From: Saprospiraceae bacterium
GTDB taxonomy: Bacteria > Bacteroidota > Bacteroidia > Chitinophagales > Saprospiraceae
Assembly: GCA_028279185.1 (NCBI GenBank)
Contig: JANQSS010000188.1
Location: 65,001 to 129,000, forward strand
Length of the DNA stretch: 64,000 nucleotides
Direction: 5' to 3'
Positions 1 through 10,622 of the stretch are shown here, piece after piece (position 1 is the first letter of the stretch; each line of letters opens with the position of its first letter). Under the pieces are notes generated by a model. The model did not search any database. It saw only the letters and a list, made by a program, of their open reading frames with translations, and was not told the origin of the DNA. The position numbers were made by a program, and so were the translations under genes.

Positions 1-1738
<1,738 letters not shown>

Positions 1739-1898
1739 CTTTTTTTACTTTTTAAAAGTAAACACGTATAATTTCACATACTTTGCTTTCTGCTCCATCT
1801 GTTTTTTCTTTTCCAGCGTAATTATTACTTTTTATGCGGGAATACCTATGAATAAAACCCAACGAAATAGATTTATCTAATGAGATGAATCGAAAATT

Positions 1899-2009
1899 TT
1901 ATGGTGGTTATAGCGAGGGGGTTCCACCTCTTACCATTCCGAACAGAGAAGTTAAGCCCCTCAGCGCCGATGGTACTGGTACTGCCGGGAGAGTAGGTCG
2001 CCGCCATTT
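1899..2009 (+). rRNA. 5S ribosomal RNA
   Basis: The ends pair as ATGGTGG (1901-1907) with CCGCCAT (2001-2007), forming the closing helix. The interior has the 5S hallmarks: CCGAACAGAGAAGTTAAGCCC in the middle and CTGCCGGGAGAGTAGG near the 3' end. It lies about 160 bp after the 23S gene on the same strand, as expected in an rrn operon. The exact ends are uncertain by 2-3 bases. Confidence 0.95.
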
Positions 2010-2014
2010 TTTTT

Positions 2015-2046
2015 AAGCCTTATCTACTATAGATAGGGCTTTTTTT
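2015..2046 (+). terminator. Rho-independent terminator of the rRNA operon
   Basis: An 11-bp stem (2015-2025 with 2031-2041, one G-U pair) closes a 5-base loop and runs into seven Ts. It starts a few bases after the 5S gene. Confidence 0.93.
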
Positions 2047-2393
2047 ATGCGAAAAATCTGGATGTGGCAACCCTGCTCTTAGCCTATCTTCTGCTGGGAG
2101 GCCACGATTCCCTCTTTCCAAAAGCCCGTTTAGGACTTTTGGTCTGTTCCGTTGCACCAGAGAAATTCAATTCGACTGCTATTTTTGGTTTGCCCGGTTT
2201 GACCACAATGAAGCAAAAGCTTCTGGTACCTCCTGATTAAATATCGTATCACATCTACGCAACTTGAGATAAATATTGTGCACAGGTCTATTGGTGTATG
2301 TGCTGGTTACCGCTATATCATATTATTAATTTTATTAATGCGTGGCATGGTTATTGAAATAGAGTAGGTAGTATTCAGCTAAATATTTGATCA
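2047..2393. other. Intergenic stretch, no gene seen
   Basis: No open frame here resembles a protein. The only structure is a 7-bp inverted repeat, CCAAAAG (2118-2124) and CTTTTGG (2136-2142), around an 11-base loop with no T-run. No clear TAnnTTTG promoter box was found ahead of the gene at 2394. Confidence 0.5.
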
Positions 2394-3602
2394 ATGAAGA
2401 CTCAACTGACTATCCTACTCCTATTTCTTGGCCTCTTCGGCTTTATTTCTAGCTATGGAAATGGGCTTCATGATAATTTTGAAGTCCAAACAGAAAGGGC
2501 TGAATTGTATGAGCGGACTTCATCGGCTTTGAAATTTGAATCCGATTCGCCAACATATATGGTAAAGCTCGAACCGAACATAGAAGGCGCCATTATGTTT
2601 GCGATAGGTCGTCACGGCTATCTGACAACAGCTCGAGTTAAGAATCTCTTTTTTGGTGTCTTAATTGAAGGCTTTAAGTTTGGAGAAGTAGTTGCTCCAA
2701 TTTTTAATCTAGATGATAGTTATAAAACAGTTGGTGTTGATGGTAATTTTCTTGTTTTTAAATCTAATAATCAGCCAATATCTATCACATTTAACACAGC
2801 CGTCGACTCCATCAAATTACACTTTTCCAACTCGCATGGCTTAAATGTGCAGCAGTTTTTAACTATTGAAGGTTTACAAGTTATCGATGAAGTAGAAAAT
2901 TTAGCAAATCCGGCGCTTACAAATTGTGATCAAAGGTCAATTATGATCGGAGTGGATGGATCTTCGTCTATTGACAAAAAAGAGCGAAAAATAATTGCAA
3001 AGCAATTCAGAGAATTGTTTAAAAAAACGTATATCGACTTGGATTCGAATCTGATTTCGTTAATGGAATTTGGAAAGGAAGTATATTCCATATCAGAGGC
3101 TATGGAGAAAAAAGTTATTGTCAAAAATTTTAAGGAATACCAAAAAAATAAAAATAAAGCAAATAGGAAGACATCCTACACGAATTGGGAAGCCGCTTTT
3201 GAAAAAGCAATCGAACGTAGCCCGGATGTCTTTGTTTTTGTAACTGACCGCTGGAGTAATTACGGTGAAAACGGACCCGCCTCATTCAACGAGCAATTCC
3301 GACGACTTGTAATTAAATGCCGGAAATTAAAGGCGAATGGAACACGCCTACTTTTTATCACATCTGGCCTGAATGGTGACTACAGAGGTAATTATGCTTT
3401 GTATGCGATGCTCAGCCAATATGATACAAATGAACTCCAAGATGATAAGATTTTTGCAGCCGATCTGAAAACGGTTGACCTGGTGTCGTTAGAGGATTTT
3501 ACTGCATTTAATCATCTCGATCTTTCGTCACTATTGGAGTGTCACATTCAGGATGTAGGAGATGAACCGCTCGCGGATGTCACATCATCATCCATAGATT
3601 AG
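2394..3602 (+). CDS. Secreted protein with a von Willebrand factor A-like domain
   Basis: The 402-residue product starts with a hydrophobic signal peptide (about residues 1-20). Residues 25-180 match nothing I know and look beta-rich. From about 183 a vWA-like fold is suggested: a hydrophobic strand ends in D188-G-S190-S-S192, the DxSxS core of a metal-ion-dependent adhesion site. T260 or T263 could be the MIDAS threonine, and D285 in VFVTD follows a hydrophobic strand. This would make it an exported metal-binding adhesion or scaffold protein. No T9SS tail or lipobox is visible. It stands alone, 350 bp after the rRNA operon. The vWA call is from motif order only and the function is unknown. 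Confidence 0.7.
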   Translation: MKTQLTILLLFLGLFGFISSYGNGLHDNFEVQTERAELYERTSSALKFESDSPTYMVKLEPNIEGAIMFAIGRHGYLTTARVKNLFFGVLIEGFKFGEVVAPIFNLDDSYKTVGVDGNFLVFKSNNQPISITFNTAVDSIKLHFSNSHGLNVQQFLTIEGLQVIDEVENLANPALTNCDQRSIMIGVDGSSSIDKKERKIIAKQFRELFKKTYIDLDSNLISLMEFGKEVYSISEAMEKKVIVKNFKEYQKNKNKANRKTSYTNWEAAFEKAIERSPDVFVFVTDRWSNYGENGPASFNEQFRRLVIKCRKLKANGTRLLFITSGLNGDYRGNYALYAMLSQYDTNELQDDKIFAADLKTVDLVSLEDFTAFNHLDLSSLLECHIQDVGDEPLADVTSSSID

Positions 3603-3612
3603 TGTTTACAGG

Positions 3613-3635
3613 GCAAAACCTATTATGGTTTTTGC
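3613..3635 (+). terminator. Possible weak terminator hairpin
   Basis: GCAAAACC (3613-3620) pairs with GGTTTTTGC (3627-3635) with one bulged T, 11 bases after the stop codon at 3602. There is no T-run beyond the stem, so this may be only a 3'-end stabilising hairpin. Confidence 0.3.
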
Positions 3636-4059
3636 ATATGCTTCACTTGTATTTTAAAAGTATATAGTATGCAAATGCAACAGGCGAATGAATACTTACA
3701 CCTAACACAATTTATTTTTCTTGACTTGATTAAAATTGATTTCCTTCCGGGAGTTTGATCCGACATGCCCTCTGCTTTTTGTATTCAATATTAACAGTAG
3801 AAAGGATATCTTAATCTCCTGAGCACATTCCCTGAGGCGATATACTTTGTGCGTAATAGACTTGGATTCCTTTCACTTTATTTGATAGAAGTATACAATT
3901 TCGTGAATTCTCCATAGCTGCTTAACCTTTGCATGCTAGACAAAAGTGATAGTTGGTTACAGATAAACATTATAACTTACGTAATACCAAACATAATATA
4001 TTTGATTTCTTAATGTGTGGTGATTATATTTAAGGATTATAAACCATCAACTCACCATC
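3636..4059. other. Intergenic stretch upstream of the TonB-dependent receptor
   Basis: No coding frame or repeat was recognised. The right end holds a promoter-like box, listed separately, and a leader of about 55 bases. Confidence 0.5.
3997..4004 (+). promoter_or_regulatory. Candidate -7 promoter box (TATATTTG)
   Basis: It matches the Bacteroidota -7 consensus TAnnTTTG exactly, 55 bases before the ATG at 4060. No TTG was found about 20 bases upstream, so only half of the promoter is supported. Confidence 0.4.
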
Positions 4060-7000
4060 ATGAAACAAATCTTACTTAGCTTTTTTTTATTTATTTCCGT
4101 AGGCCTGTTTGCCCAAGTGACCACCTCAAGTTTGAGTGGAAAAGTGACCGATGCAAATGGTGAAGGGCTTGTTGCCGCAACGGTGACCGCCACACATACT
4201 CCTTCTGGGACATTTTACGGAGCTATCACTTTGGATAATGGGAGTTATTACATTCCTAACATGCGAATTGGGGGCCCCTATACAGTAGAAACGAGTTATG
4301 TAGGTTATCAGACAGCCACTTCTAATGATATCTACCTTTCTCTTGGACAAAAGTTTACGCTCAATGTCAGATTAGAGGAGTCCGGGTTGGGCTTGGACGA
4401 AGTGGTGATTAGCGCCAAAGTTGATCCTATTTTAAATGGAGAAAAAACAGGAGCAGGTACGACAATTAGCCGTGATCAATTGACAGCATTACCAACTATT
4501 TCCAGATCAGCCGACGACTATACACGACTGAATCCGATGTCCGCAGAGGGAGGATCTTTTGCGGGGCGAAACGATCAATTTAATAATTACAGTTTGAACG
4601 GCACGATATACAACAATCCGTTTGGTTTGGATGCGGCTACTCCCGGTGGGCAATCAGATGCGCAGCCAGTTTCGCTCGATGCGATTGATCAAATTAGTGT
4701 AAATATCGCCCCATATGATGTTACACAATCTGGGTTTACCGGTGCGTCAGTGAACGCTGTTACAAAATCCGGGACTAATAATTTCGAAGGAAGCGTGTAT
4801 GGATTCTTAAGAAATAGCGATATGACTGGCTCAACAATTGACGGTACTGATGTGGCAATTGGCGATGAAAAATCTTCACAGTTTGGCTTTGCCATAGGAG
4901 GGCCAATTATCAAGAATAAAGTGTTCTTCTTTGCCAATTTGGAAATCACCAACCGTTCCGACTTGGGATCACCTTTTGTGCCTAATACAGGATCAGGAGC
5001 CAACAATGAATCACGCGTCTTGGCTACAGATATGCAATTGGTTTCTGACCTACTTCGCGAAAACTACAATTATGAAACGGGTGCTATTTCCAATTTCAGA
5101 TATGATAAAGACAATACAAAGGCATTAATAAAATTGGATTTTAATTTACATAAAAACCACAAGTTATCTGCCACGTATAATTTTCTCGATGCATTCAAAG
5201 AACAGCCGGCTCATCCTTCTGCGATAGGCAGAAGAGGACCAGACTTTACGACATTGCAATTTGAGAATTCAGGTTATAGAATCAACAACAAAATAAATTC
5301 AGGAATTGTCGAATTAAAATCTGTGTTCGGAAATATGGCAAATAAATTACAAGTGGGATATACCGCATTCCGAGACAATAGGGATCCTTTTTCAGAGCCC
5401 TTTCCGGTGATTAACATTGCAAAAGGAGGTATAAATTATATTATTGCTGGCCATGAACCGTTCTCGGTGAACAATGAACTCAGCCAAAATGTATTTCAGA
5501 TAAACAATAATTTTAATATTTATAAAAACGATCATAATATAACAATTGGCGGTGCATTCGAACGATTTGAATTTGATAATTCGTTCAACCTTACAGCATA
5601 TGGTTTTAGGGTATTTGCTCCGGGTTTTGATATTTCCGAAGCGACATCCGTTTTAACATCTGCAGAATTTGCAGCTGAAGTGCAAGCGGCGCGAGATGCA
5701 TTTGCATCTAATAATGCCAATGATAGTTGGGCCTTGGCCGAAACTAATTTGGGCCAATGGGCGCTCTATGTTCAAGACGAATGGCAGGCATCCGACAAGT
5801 TCGCACTAACACTTGGTCTTCGAGTGGATGCTCCGTTGTATTTTAATACAGATGAACTCATTCAGGAAAACATAGATAGAAAGGGCGGACTAGTGGCAGA
5901 CGGTGGCGTTTACGCACCGGATGTCGTCTATTATAATGCTGAAGGTGAGCCTGTATCGTACACGCACACGGATTTACCAACAGGAAATATTTTAATTAAT
6001 CCCAGGCTTGGGTTCAATTATGATATTAACGGTGATCGTTCTGCTCAGTTGCGTGGTGGCACGGGATTGTTTGCCGGTAGATTTCCTGCGGTATGGATAG
6101 GGAATCAGGTTGCCAACCCCGATTTCTTTTTTTATAATATGACAGATCCGGATTTTAAATTTCCGCAAGTATGGCGCACGAGTTTAGGGTATGATAAAAA
6201 AATAGGTGATTATACAGCAACGGTCGACTTGTTGTATACGAAAGATTTGCAAGCGCAGATGGTACAGAATCATGGATTGCGACTACCTGGTGGCACCTTG
6301 AGTGGGGTAGACAACCGACCAATTTACAGGCCTGAGGATCGTGCCCAAGGTCCGTTTGGAGGTACAACAAATGCCTACGTTTTTACAAATACTACAAAAG
6401 GATCGTCTTTTAATGCATCACTGCAAGTGCAGCGATCTTGGGATAATAATTATATAATGATCGGGTATAACTTTCTTGATGCAAAAGAGGTTAATTCTAT
6501 AGATGCGGAAATATCGTCAGATGCGTATGATCGGAATCCAGCAAATATTACTCATACCAATGATGCAGATCTGGCTCCATCACTTTATGGAAATCAGCAC
6601 AGAATACTTGGTGCAATCTCGAAAAAATTTGTTTACGGTGAGCGTTTTGCTACAACGGTAAGTCTATTTGCAGAATATGTAAAGGGAGGACGATATAGTT
6701 ATACATATGGTGGTGATATAAATAATGATGGTTCAGTCCTGAATGACTTGATATACATTCCAACAGATGCCGAGGTTGATAATATGACGTTCTCAGGAAG
6801 TGCTGGTGAGCAGGCAGCACAAAAGGCGGCCTTCAAGGCATATATTGCTCAAGATGACTACTTATCTGACAATCGGGGTGCTTACGCCGAGCGTTACGCT
6901 GCGCTATCACCGCTTTATTCCAATTGGGACTTGCGAATTTTGCAGGATATTGCAATTAACTCAAATAACCGATTTCAAATTAGTTTTGACATATTGAATA

Positions 7001-7200
7001 TTGGAAACCTATTTAATGATTCGTGGGGTGTGAGACAGCGAGCAACACTGACAGGTTTGGCCCAGCCTATCGCCGTGAATGTGACGGACGGAAATCCTGT
7101 TTACACTTTCGACACAAATCTAACGCAGACATTCTTCGATGATTTTAGAATAACCAGTCGATGGAGAGCACAGGTTGGCCTGCGATTCATCTTTAAGTAA
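4060..7200 (+). CDS. TonB-dependent receptor, Oar-like, with N-terminal carboxypeptidase-regulatory-like domain
   Basis: The 1046-residue outer-membrane protein has a signal peptide ending in LFAQ (about residue 19). A carboxypeptidase-regulatory-like beta-sandwich follows (about 22-110, with GKVTDANGEGL and NGSYYIPNM). A plug domain lies at about 115-245 (SLNGTIYNNPFGLD; PYDVTQSGFTGASVNAVTKS). The rest is a long beta-barrel ending in the aromatic residue pattern GLRFIFK. The absence of a SusD partner and the GTNNFEG-type plug end fit the Oar-like subgroup rather than a SusCD glycan importer. It would use TonB/ExbBD energy to import or export an unknown substrate. It is flanked by its own terminator and appears to be monocistronic. 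Confidence 0.93.
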   Translation: MKQILLSFFLFISVGLFAQVTTSSLSGKVTDANGEGLVAATVTATHTPSGTFYGAITLDNGSYYIPNMRIGGPYTVETSYVGYQTATSNDIYLSLGQKFTLNVRLEESGLGLDEVVISAKVDPILNGEKTGAGTTISRDQLTALPTISRSADDYTRLNPMSAEGGSFAGRNDQFNNYSLNGTIYNNPFGLDAATPGGQSDAQPVSLDAIDQISVNIAPYDVTQSGFTGASVNAVTKSGTNNFEGSVYGFLRNSDMTGSTIDGTDVAIGDEKSSQFGFAIGGPIIKNKVFFFANLEITNRSDLGSPFVPNTGSGANNESRVLATDMQLVSDLLRENYNYETGAISNFRYDKDNTKALIKLDFNLHKNHKLSATYNFLDAFKEQPAHPSAIGRRGPDFTTLQFENSGYRINNKINSGIVELKSVFGNMANKLQVGYTAFRDNRDPFSEPFPVINIAKGGINYIIAGHEPFSVNNELSQNVFQINNNFNIYKNDHNITIGGAFERFEFDNSFNLTAYGFRVFAPGFDISEATSVLTSAEFAAEVQAARDAFASNNANDSWALAETNLGQWALYVQDEWQASDKFALTLGLRVDAPLYFNTDELIQENIDRKGGLVADGGVYAPDVVYYNAEGEPVSYTHTDLPTGNILINPRLGFNYDINGDRSAQLRGGTGLFAGRFPAVWIGNQVANPDFFFYNMTDPDFKFPQVWRTSLGYDKKIGDYTATVDLLYTKDLQAQMVQNHGLRLPGGTLSGVDNRPIYRPEDRAQGPFGGTTNAYVFTNTTKGSSFNASLQVQRSWDNNYIMIGYNFLDAKEVNSIDAEISSDAYDRNPANITHTNDADLAPSLYGNQHRILGAISKKFVYGERFATTVSLFAEYVKGGRYSYTYGGDINNDGSVLNDLIYIPTDAEVDNMTFSGSAGEQAAQKAAFKAYIAQDDYLSDNRGAYAERYAALSPLYSNWDLRILQDIAINSNNRFQISFDILNIGNLFNDSWGVRQRATLTGLAQPIAVNVTDGNPVYTFDTNLTQTFFDDFRITSRWRAQVGLRFIFK

Positions 7201-7204
7201 AGAG

Positions 7205-7250
7205 TTTGGCACGCCGACTTAAAAATAACTCGGCGTGCCAAATGATTTTT
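7205..7250 (+). terminator. Strong Rho-independent terminator after the TonB-dependent receptor
   Basis: A perfect 13-bp stem, TTTGGCACGCCGA (7205-7217) with TCGGCGTGCCAAA (7230-7242), is followed by TGATTTTT. It begins 5 bases after the stop codon. The remaining 257 bp to the next gene at 7508 show no gene and no clear promoter box. Confidence 0.92.
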
Positions 7251-7507
7251 ATTCGCCCATTTCCTTTATCATTTAAACAATAAATCGGGAGCCTTACTTT
7301 TTTACTAATTTTTCTCTAAGAAGCGAAGGATTTTTTAAAAAATAGCTACAATGTATATAAGTCGGTACTCGACCGACGTCTTGTTCTACAAAATAATTAC
7401 TATTAGCTAAAAAATCTACCTAGCATCGAAGCGGTTGTACCGTGCATCATCAACGGATGATATACTGACGGGAGCTTCAAAATTTTCTGACCATTAAACT
7501 ATTAGGT

Positions 7508-8953
7508 ATGATTTCAACACAAAAAGTAGGATTTGTTTGGCTCTTGTTGTTATTACTATTACAAGCTTGTAATAGCGATGACACATCAGTTTTAGAAGAA
7601 TTGGCAAGTGAAAACGAGTTGGGTAATAGCCTTAGGCCGCCTGGCATTGGTCCGGAGGAGCGGCCTCCATCTCCAAGTGTTATTAGAACTCTGTCTCCTG
7701 ATGTGCTGACATCATGGGACGAACTTTTTCTCGAACTGGATCGATATGCTTACGGTATGCGACCTAATGCCACAGCTCGTTCTATTGCATACATTCACCT
7801 GGCGGCTTATGAAACAGTGGTTCCACAAATGAATGGATTCAAGTCTTTGTCCAATCGCCTGAGAGCGTTGAACGTAGACAGGATGGCTTTGGAAAATGTT
7901 GATATGCAATTGGCCCTTAATGCTTGCTTGGCCAGCGTGCATGACCATTTTATGATTAATGTGGCAAACGATAAAAAGGCGGAGATAGCCGTTTTGGAGG
8001 AAAGCCTCGAGCAAGAATATTCAGTAGGACTCCCGGATCAATTGATTGCCGATTCCAGAGCTTGGGGACTTCATGTTGCGCAACAAATAATTTCTTATAG
8101 TACCACCGATGCATCAGCGGAAGCGCAAATCCTCGACCCGCAGCCAGCGTCGTATGTGCCACCTACGGGAGATGGATTTTGGACGTTTAGCGCTGAACCT
8201 GAACGTGCCTTGTTTCCTTACTGGGGAGATGTAAGAACCTTCGTTATATCTTCAGAAGAAACAAGCAGCACGGCACCAATTGCATACAGCGAGGATCCAC
8301 AAAGTGCCTATTATGAACAAATGCTTGAAGTGTTGGAAAGAAACGATGCAGCAAAGGTGGGTCAGAATGACGACTTATGGATTGCGGAATTTTGGTCGGA
8401 TGATGTAGAAGGGCTTATGATGAGTCCGCCAGGTAGGCAGGTGTCAATCGCCACACAATTAATCAAACAACATGAGACTAATTTAGAAGATGCTTTAGTT
8501 CTTATGCTCAAGTTGGGCCTATCATTGAATGACGCCTCTGTTTCAACTTGGGCTGACAAATATCAATATATGGTTATGCGTCCCAATGTCTATCTACAAG
8601 CACTTGTCGACCCAGACTTCCAAACAAATCTCTACAGACTAGTTTATTGGCCAAATCCTTCTTTCCCGGGATATCCTTCAGGCCATTCATGCTTCGCGTC
8701 AGCTGCTGCAGGAATTTTAATCAATTATTTCGGAGATGATATAAATTTCACTGATAGATCACATGAAGGGAGGACATCATTCTTAGGAAATCCAAGATCT
8801 TATAATTCGCTTTCTGAAATGGCTGCAGAAAATGCGTTTTCTCGGGTGCCGTTGGGTGTTCATATGCGAATGGATTGTGCAGAAGGGCTGCGTCTGGGAT
8901 ATGAAATTTCGGATGCAGTTAATCGATTAAAACTACGTTCCAGACCTAGCTAA
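7508..8953 (+). CDS. Lipoprotein of the vanadium-dependent haloperoxidase / PAP2 phosphatase superfamily
   Basis: The 481-residue product has a lipoprotein signal, with a leucine run ending in QAC and the acceptor Cys at 21. The catalytic signature of the superfamily is complete and in order: K351-x6-R358-P359, then P390-S-G-H393, then S445-R446-x5-H452-x3-D456. In vanadium haloperoxidases H452-type residues hold vanadate; in acid phosphatases the same site binds phosphate. The long helical N-terminal part (about 60-340) resembles the vanadium haloperoxidase-related bacterial branch. Which reaction it performs cannot be told from the motifs. It sits alone between two terminators and is predicted to be anchored to a membrane facing the periplasm or the outside. 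Confidence 0.88.
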   Translation: MISTQKVGFVWLLLLLLLQACNSDDTSVLEELASENELGNSLRPPGIGPEERPPSPSVIRTLSPDVLTSWDELFLELDRYAYGMRPNATARSIAYIHLAAYETVVPQMNGFKSLSNRLRALNVDRMALENVDMQLALNACLASVHDHFMINVANDKKAEIAVLEESLEQEYSVGLPDQLIADSRAWGLHVAQQIISYSTTDASAEAQILDPQPASYVPPTGDGFWTFSAEPERALFPYWGDVRTFVISSEETSSTAPIAYSEDPQSAYYEQMLEVLERNDAAKVGQNDDLWIAEFWSDDVEGLMMSPPGRQVSIATQLIKQHETNLEDALVLMLKLGLSLNDASVSTWADKYQYMVMRPNVYLQALVDPDFQTNLYRLVYWPNPSFPGYPSGHSCFASAAAGILINYFGDDINFTDRSHEGRTSFLGNPRSYNSLSEMAAENAFSRVPLGVHMRMDCAEGLRLGYEISDAVNRLKLRSRPS

Positions 8954-8960
8954 TATCCAA

Positions 8961-9003
8961 AAGAATCTCGGGGAATACTTTCTTCGAGATTCTTCTTCTA
9001 TTC
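8961..9003 (+). terminator. Likely Rho-independent terminator
   Basis: A perfect 10-bp stem, AAGAATCTCG (8961-8970) with CGAGATTCTT (8985-8994), is followed by a T-rich but interrupted tail (CTTCTATTCTTTG). It starts 7 bases after the stop codon at 8953. Confidence 0.75.
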
Positions 9004-9221
9004 TTTGTATTTGTCAATTATCAACTTATATCTCATCAAACGTACGATTACCACGAAGGATTACGATCATTTTGGCGTCGAATGAATAAATGACGTGATG
9101 GTTTTGTAATTTGAAAGTTGAGATGTAGCTATATATAAATTAAACCACGAAATTCGCCGGCATCCAACGCGAAATTGATATAGATAAAGTTATTGCTCAT
9201 GACCGTAAAGAGGTTGGTTAC

Positions 9222-9743
9222 TTGGCACGGGTTATTTCTATATGGGTGTATAATCTCGTTTTGGGTTATGTTCAGCGCGAGGAAGAAGCGGAAGAAATAG
9301 TGCAGGATACGTTGTTGGCGGCAATTAATGGGATTGAGACCTTTAATCGGAAATCAACTTTAAAAACATGGGTTTACAGAATAGCTATCAACAAATGTAA
9401 GGATGCGCTAAAGCATAAAAGTCGGATGAAACGAAGTGGACATGTACAGTCGCTTTCAGAATTAAATCATGATGGTACGCAAAAATATCAACCATTTCAT
9501 TTCAATCATCCGGAGATTCAAATGCAAAATACAGAACAGAGTGGATTACTATTTGACGCCATTAATGCGCTGCCAGAAAGACAAAAAGATGCGTTGATTT
9601 TGGCCAAAATTGAACAAATGCCGGTGAAGGAGGTAGGCATACAAATGAAATTAAGTCCAAAAGCAGTTGAGAGCCTTTTAACTCGTGCACGGATTAATTT
9701 AAAAAAGAACTTGAAAATAGTCGGAATCTCGATTAAAAAATAG
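9222..9743 (+). CDS. ECF-type RNA polymerase sigma factor (start uncertain)
   Basis: The product has sigma region 2 (EEEAEEIVQDTLLAAI, then TLKTWVYRIAINKCKDALK) and region 4 (ALPERQKDALILAKIEQMP with the helix-turn-helix VKEVGIQMKLSPKAVESLL). The only usable start in frame is TTG at 9222, preceded by AAAGAGG at 9207-9213. However, the frame stays open back to the TAA at 9141. The upstream residues DIDKVIAHDRKEVGYLA look like the usual first helix of region 2, and no ATG, GTG or TTG exists there. The true start may be a rare ATT or ATC codon, or there may be an upstream frameshift. It is followed 4 bp later by a small membrane protein and a CpxP-like protein, which suggests a sigma/anti-sigma/periplasmic-sensor operon. 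Confidence 0.85.
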   Translation: MARVISIWVYNLVLGYVQREEEAEEIVQDTLLAAINGIETFNRKSTLKTWVYRIAINKCKDALKHKSRMKRSGHVQSLSELNHDGTQKYQPFHFNHPEIQMQNTEQSGLLFDAINALPERQKDALILAKIEQMPVKEVGIQMKLSPKAVESLLTRARINLKKNLKIVGISIKK

Positions 9744-9747
9744 GAAG

Positions 9748-10041
9748 ATGGAAAATATAGATGGATTGAAAGACATAGTACTTGAAGCTTTGGAAAATTC
9801 CAGTCGCGCGGTTCCTTCGGAGTCCTTCATAAAAAAAATGGAAATACTCGCGTTGGATACGTTACCAAACGTAAAAAATTATTCGAGGCGATTTGTTGTG
9901 ATCGCGGCGGCCTCTGTATCACTACTAGTGGCAACCAATATTTTCGTATTGCAATCAGTTGAGAGGGCTACTTCACATGTGGAAAGCGAAGTTGAAGAAT
10001 TGTATGACTTGATTCCTGTTAAATCACTTAATTATGAATAA
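9748..10041 (+). CDS. Small single-span membrane protein, possible anti-sigma factor
   Basis: This 97-residue protein has a charged N-terminal part (1-47), one membrane span (about 49-68, FVVIAAASVSLLVATNIF) and a short acidic outer tail. Its position directly after a sigma factor, its size and its topology (cytoplasmic N-terminus, single span) suit a minimal anti-sigma factor. There is no zinc-binding HxxxC motif and no homology that I recognise. It starts 4 bp after the sigma gene stop and overlaps the next gene by 8 bp, so the three genes are almost certainly co-transcribed. The anti-sigma role is inferred from context. Confidence 0.75.
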   Translation: MENIDGLKDIVLEALENSSRAVPSESFIKKMEILALDTLPNVKNYSRRFVVIAAASVSLLVATNIFVLQSVERATSHVESEVEELYDLIPVKSLNYE

Positions 10042-10498
10042 AACAACTACACTCTACATTATTTTGGGTGTCATTGTTGCGCTGAACATCGGACTCCTTG
10101 CTTTTATCTGGAGTGGAAAAAAATTTGATAAACACCCTCCGCACATGCAAAGTAGAAGACATGCAGATCGATTTATTCAACAACGGTTTGACTTTGATGA
10201 AAAACAAATGGCGGCGTTTATCAAGAGCAAACGTAGGCAAGAAGAAAAGACAAGAGCATTGGAAAAGGAATTGCATGACGCAAGCATTACGTATTACAAC
10301 TCGTTTCACCAACGCAAAACTGTCCAGGACAGTCTTCTGGATGAGATATTGGACATAACGGCAGTGATGTATAGAGCAAATTTGGATCATTTTGATGACG
10401 TGGATAAAATATGCCTACCAGCGCAAAAATCAGAGATGGATCATTTTATCAAAGGCCTTGTGGACCGAGGGCGCCGAAAGAAGCCCAGTCGTAAATAA
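10034..10498 (+). CDS. Membrane-anchored CpxP/Spy-like protein (periplasmic sensor or chaperone type)
   Basis: A 154-residue product has an N-terminal membrane anchor (about 6-27) and then a highly charged helical periplasmic part. The sequence RFDFDEKQMAAFIKSKRRQ resembles the Spy/CpxP core start, where a short LxLTxxQ-like segment begins the helical hairpin. Proteins of this type bind unfolded proteins or metals in the periplasm, and in CnrYXH-like systems they sit with a sigma factor and its anti-sigma factor. Its ATG overlaps the end of the upstream gene (ATGAATAA). The family match is moderate and no metal-binding His/Met cluster is clear beyond a short KHPPHMQSRRH stretch near residue 35. 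Confidence 0.72.
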   Translation: MNKTTTLYIILGVIVALNIGLLAFIWSGKKFDKHPPHMQSRRHADRFIQQRFDFDEKQMAAFIKSKRRQEEKTRALEKELHDASITYYNSFHQRKTVQDSLLDEILDITAVMYRANLDHFDDVDKICLPAQKSEMDHFIKGLVDRGRRKKPSRK

Positions 10499-10598
10499 TA
10501 GCTTGATCCAATTGGAATAAAAGAAGAGCATTTTCTCCGTTTTTCTACCGAAAGTAGCCGGTTACTCAATTCCCTTAATAGCGCTGAACCACAAATCG

Positions 10599-10606
10599 TA
10601 TCTTTA
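10599..10606 (+). promoter_or_regulatory. Candidate -7-like box (TATCTTTA)
   Basis: TATCTTTA differs from TAnnTTTG only at the last base and ends 16 bases before the ATG at 10623. Similar TATCTT boxes stand close to several other starts in the window. Confidence 0.3.
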
Positions 10607-10622
10607 AGAAAAGTTCAGTTTC

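Noticed and set aside
4060-7200. SusC of a glycan-utilisation locus
   Set aside because: No SusD-like lipoprotein, glycoside hydrolase or regulator follows, and the gene has its own terminator.
9199-9221. ATG at 9199 as the sigma factor start
   Set aside because: It is one base out of the sigma-factor frame and its own frame does not carry the conserved sequence.
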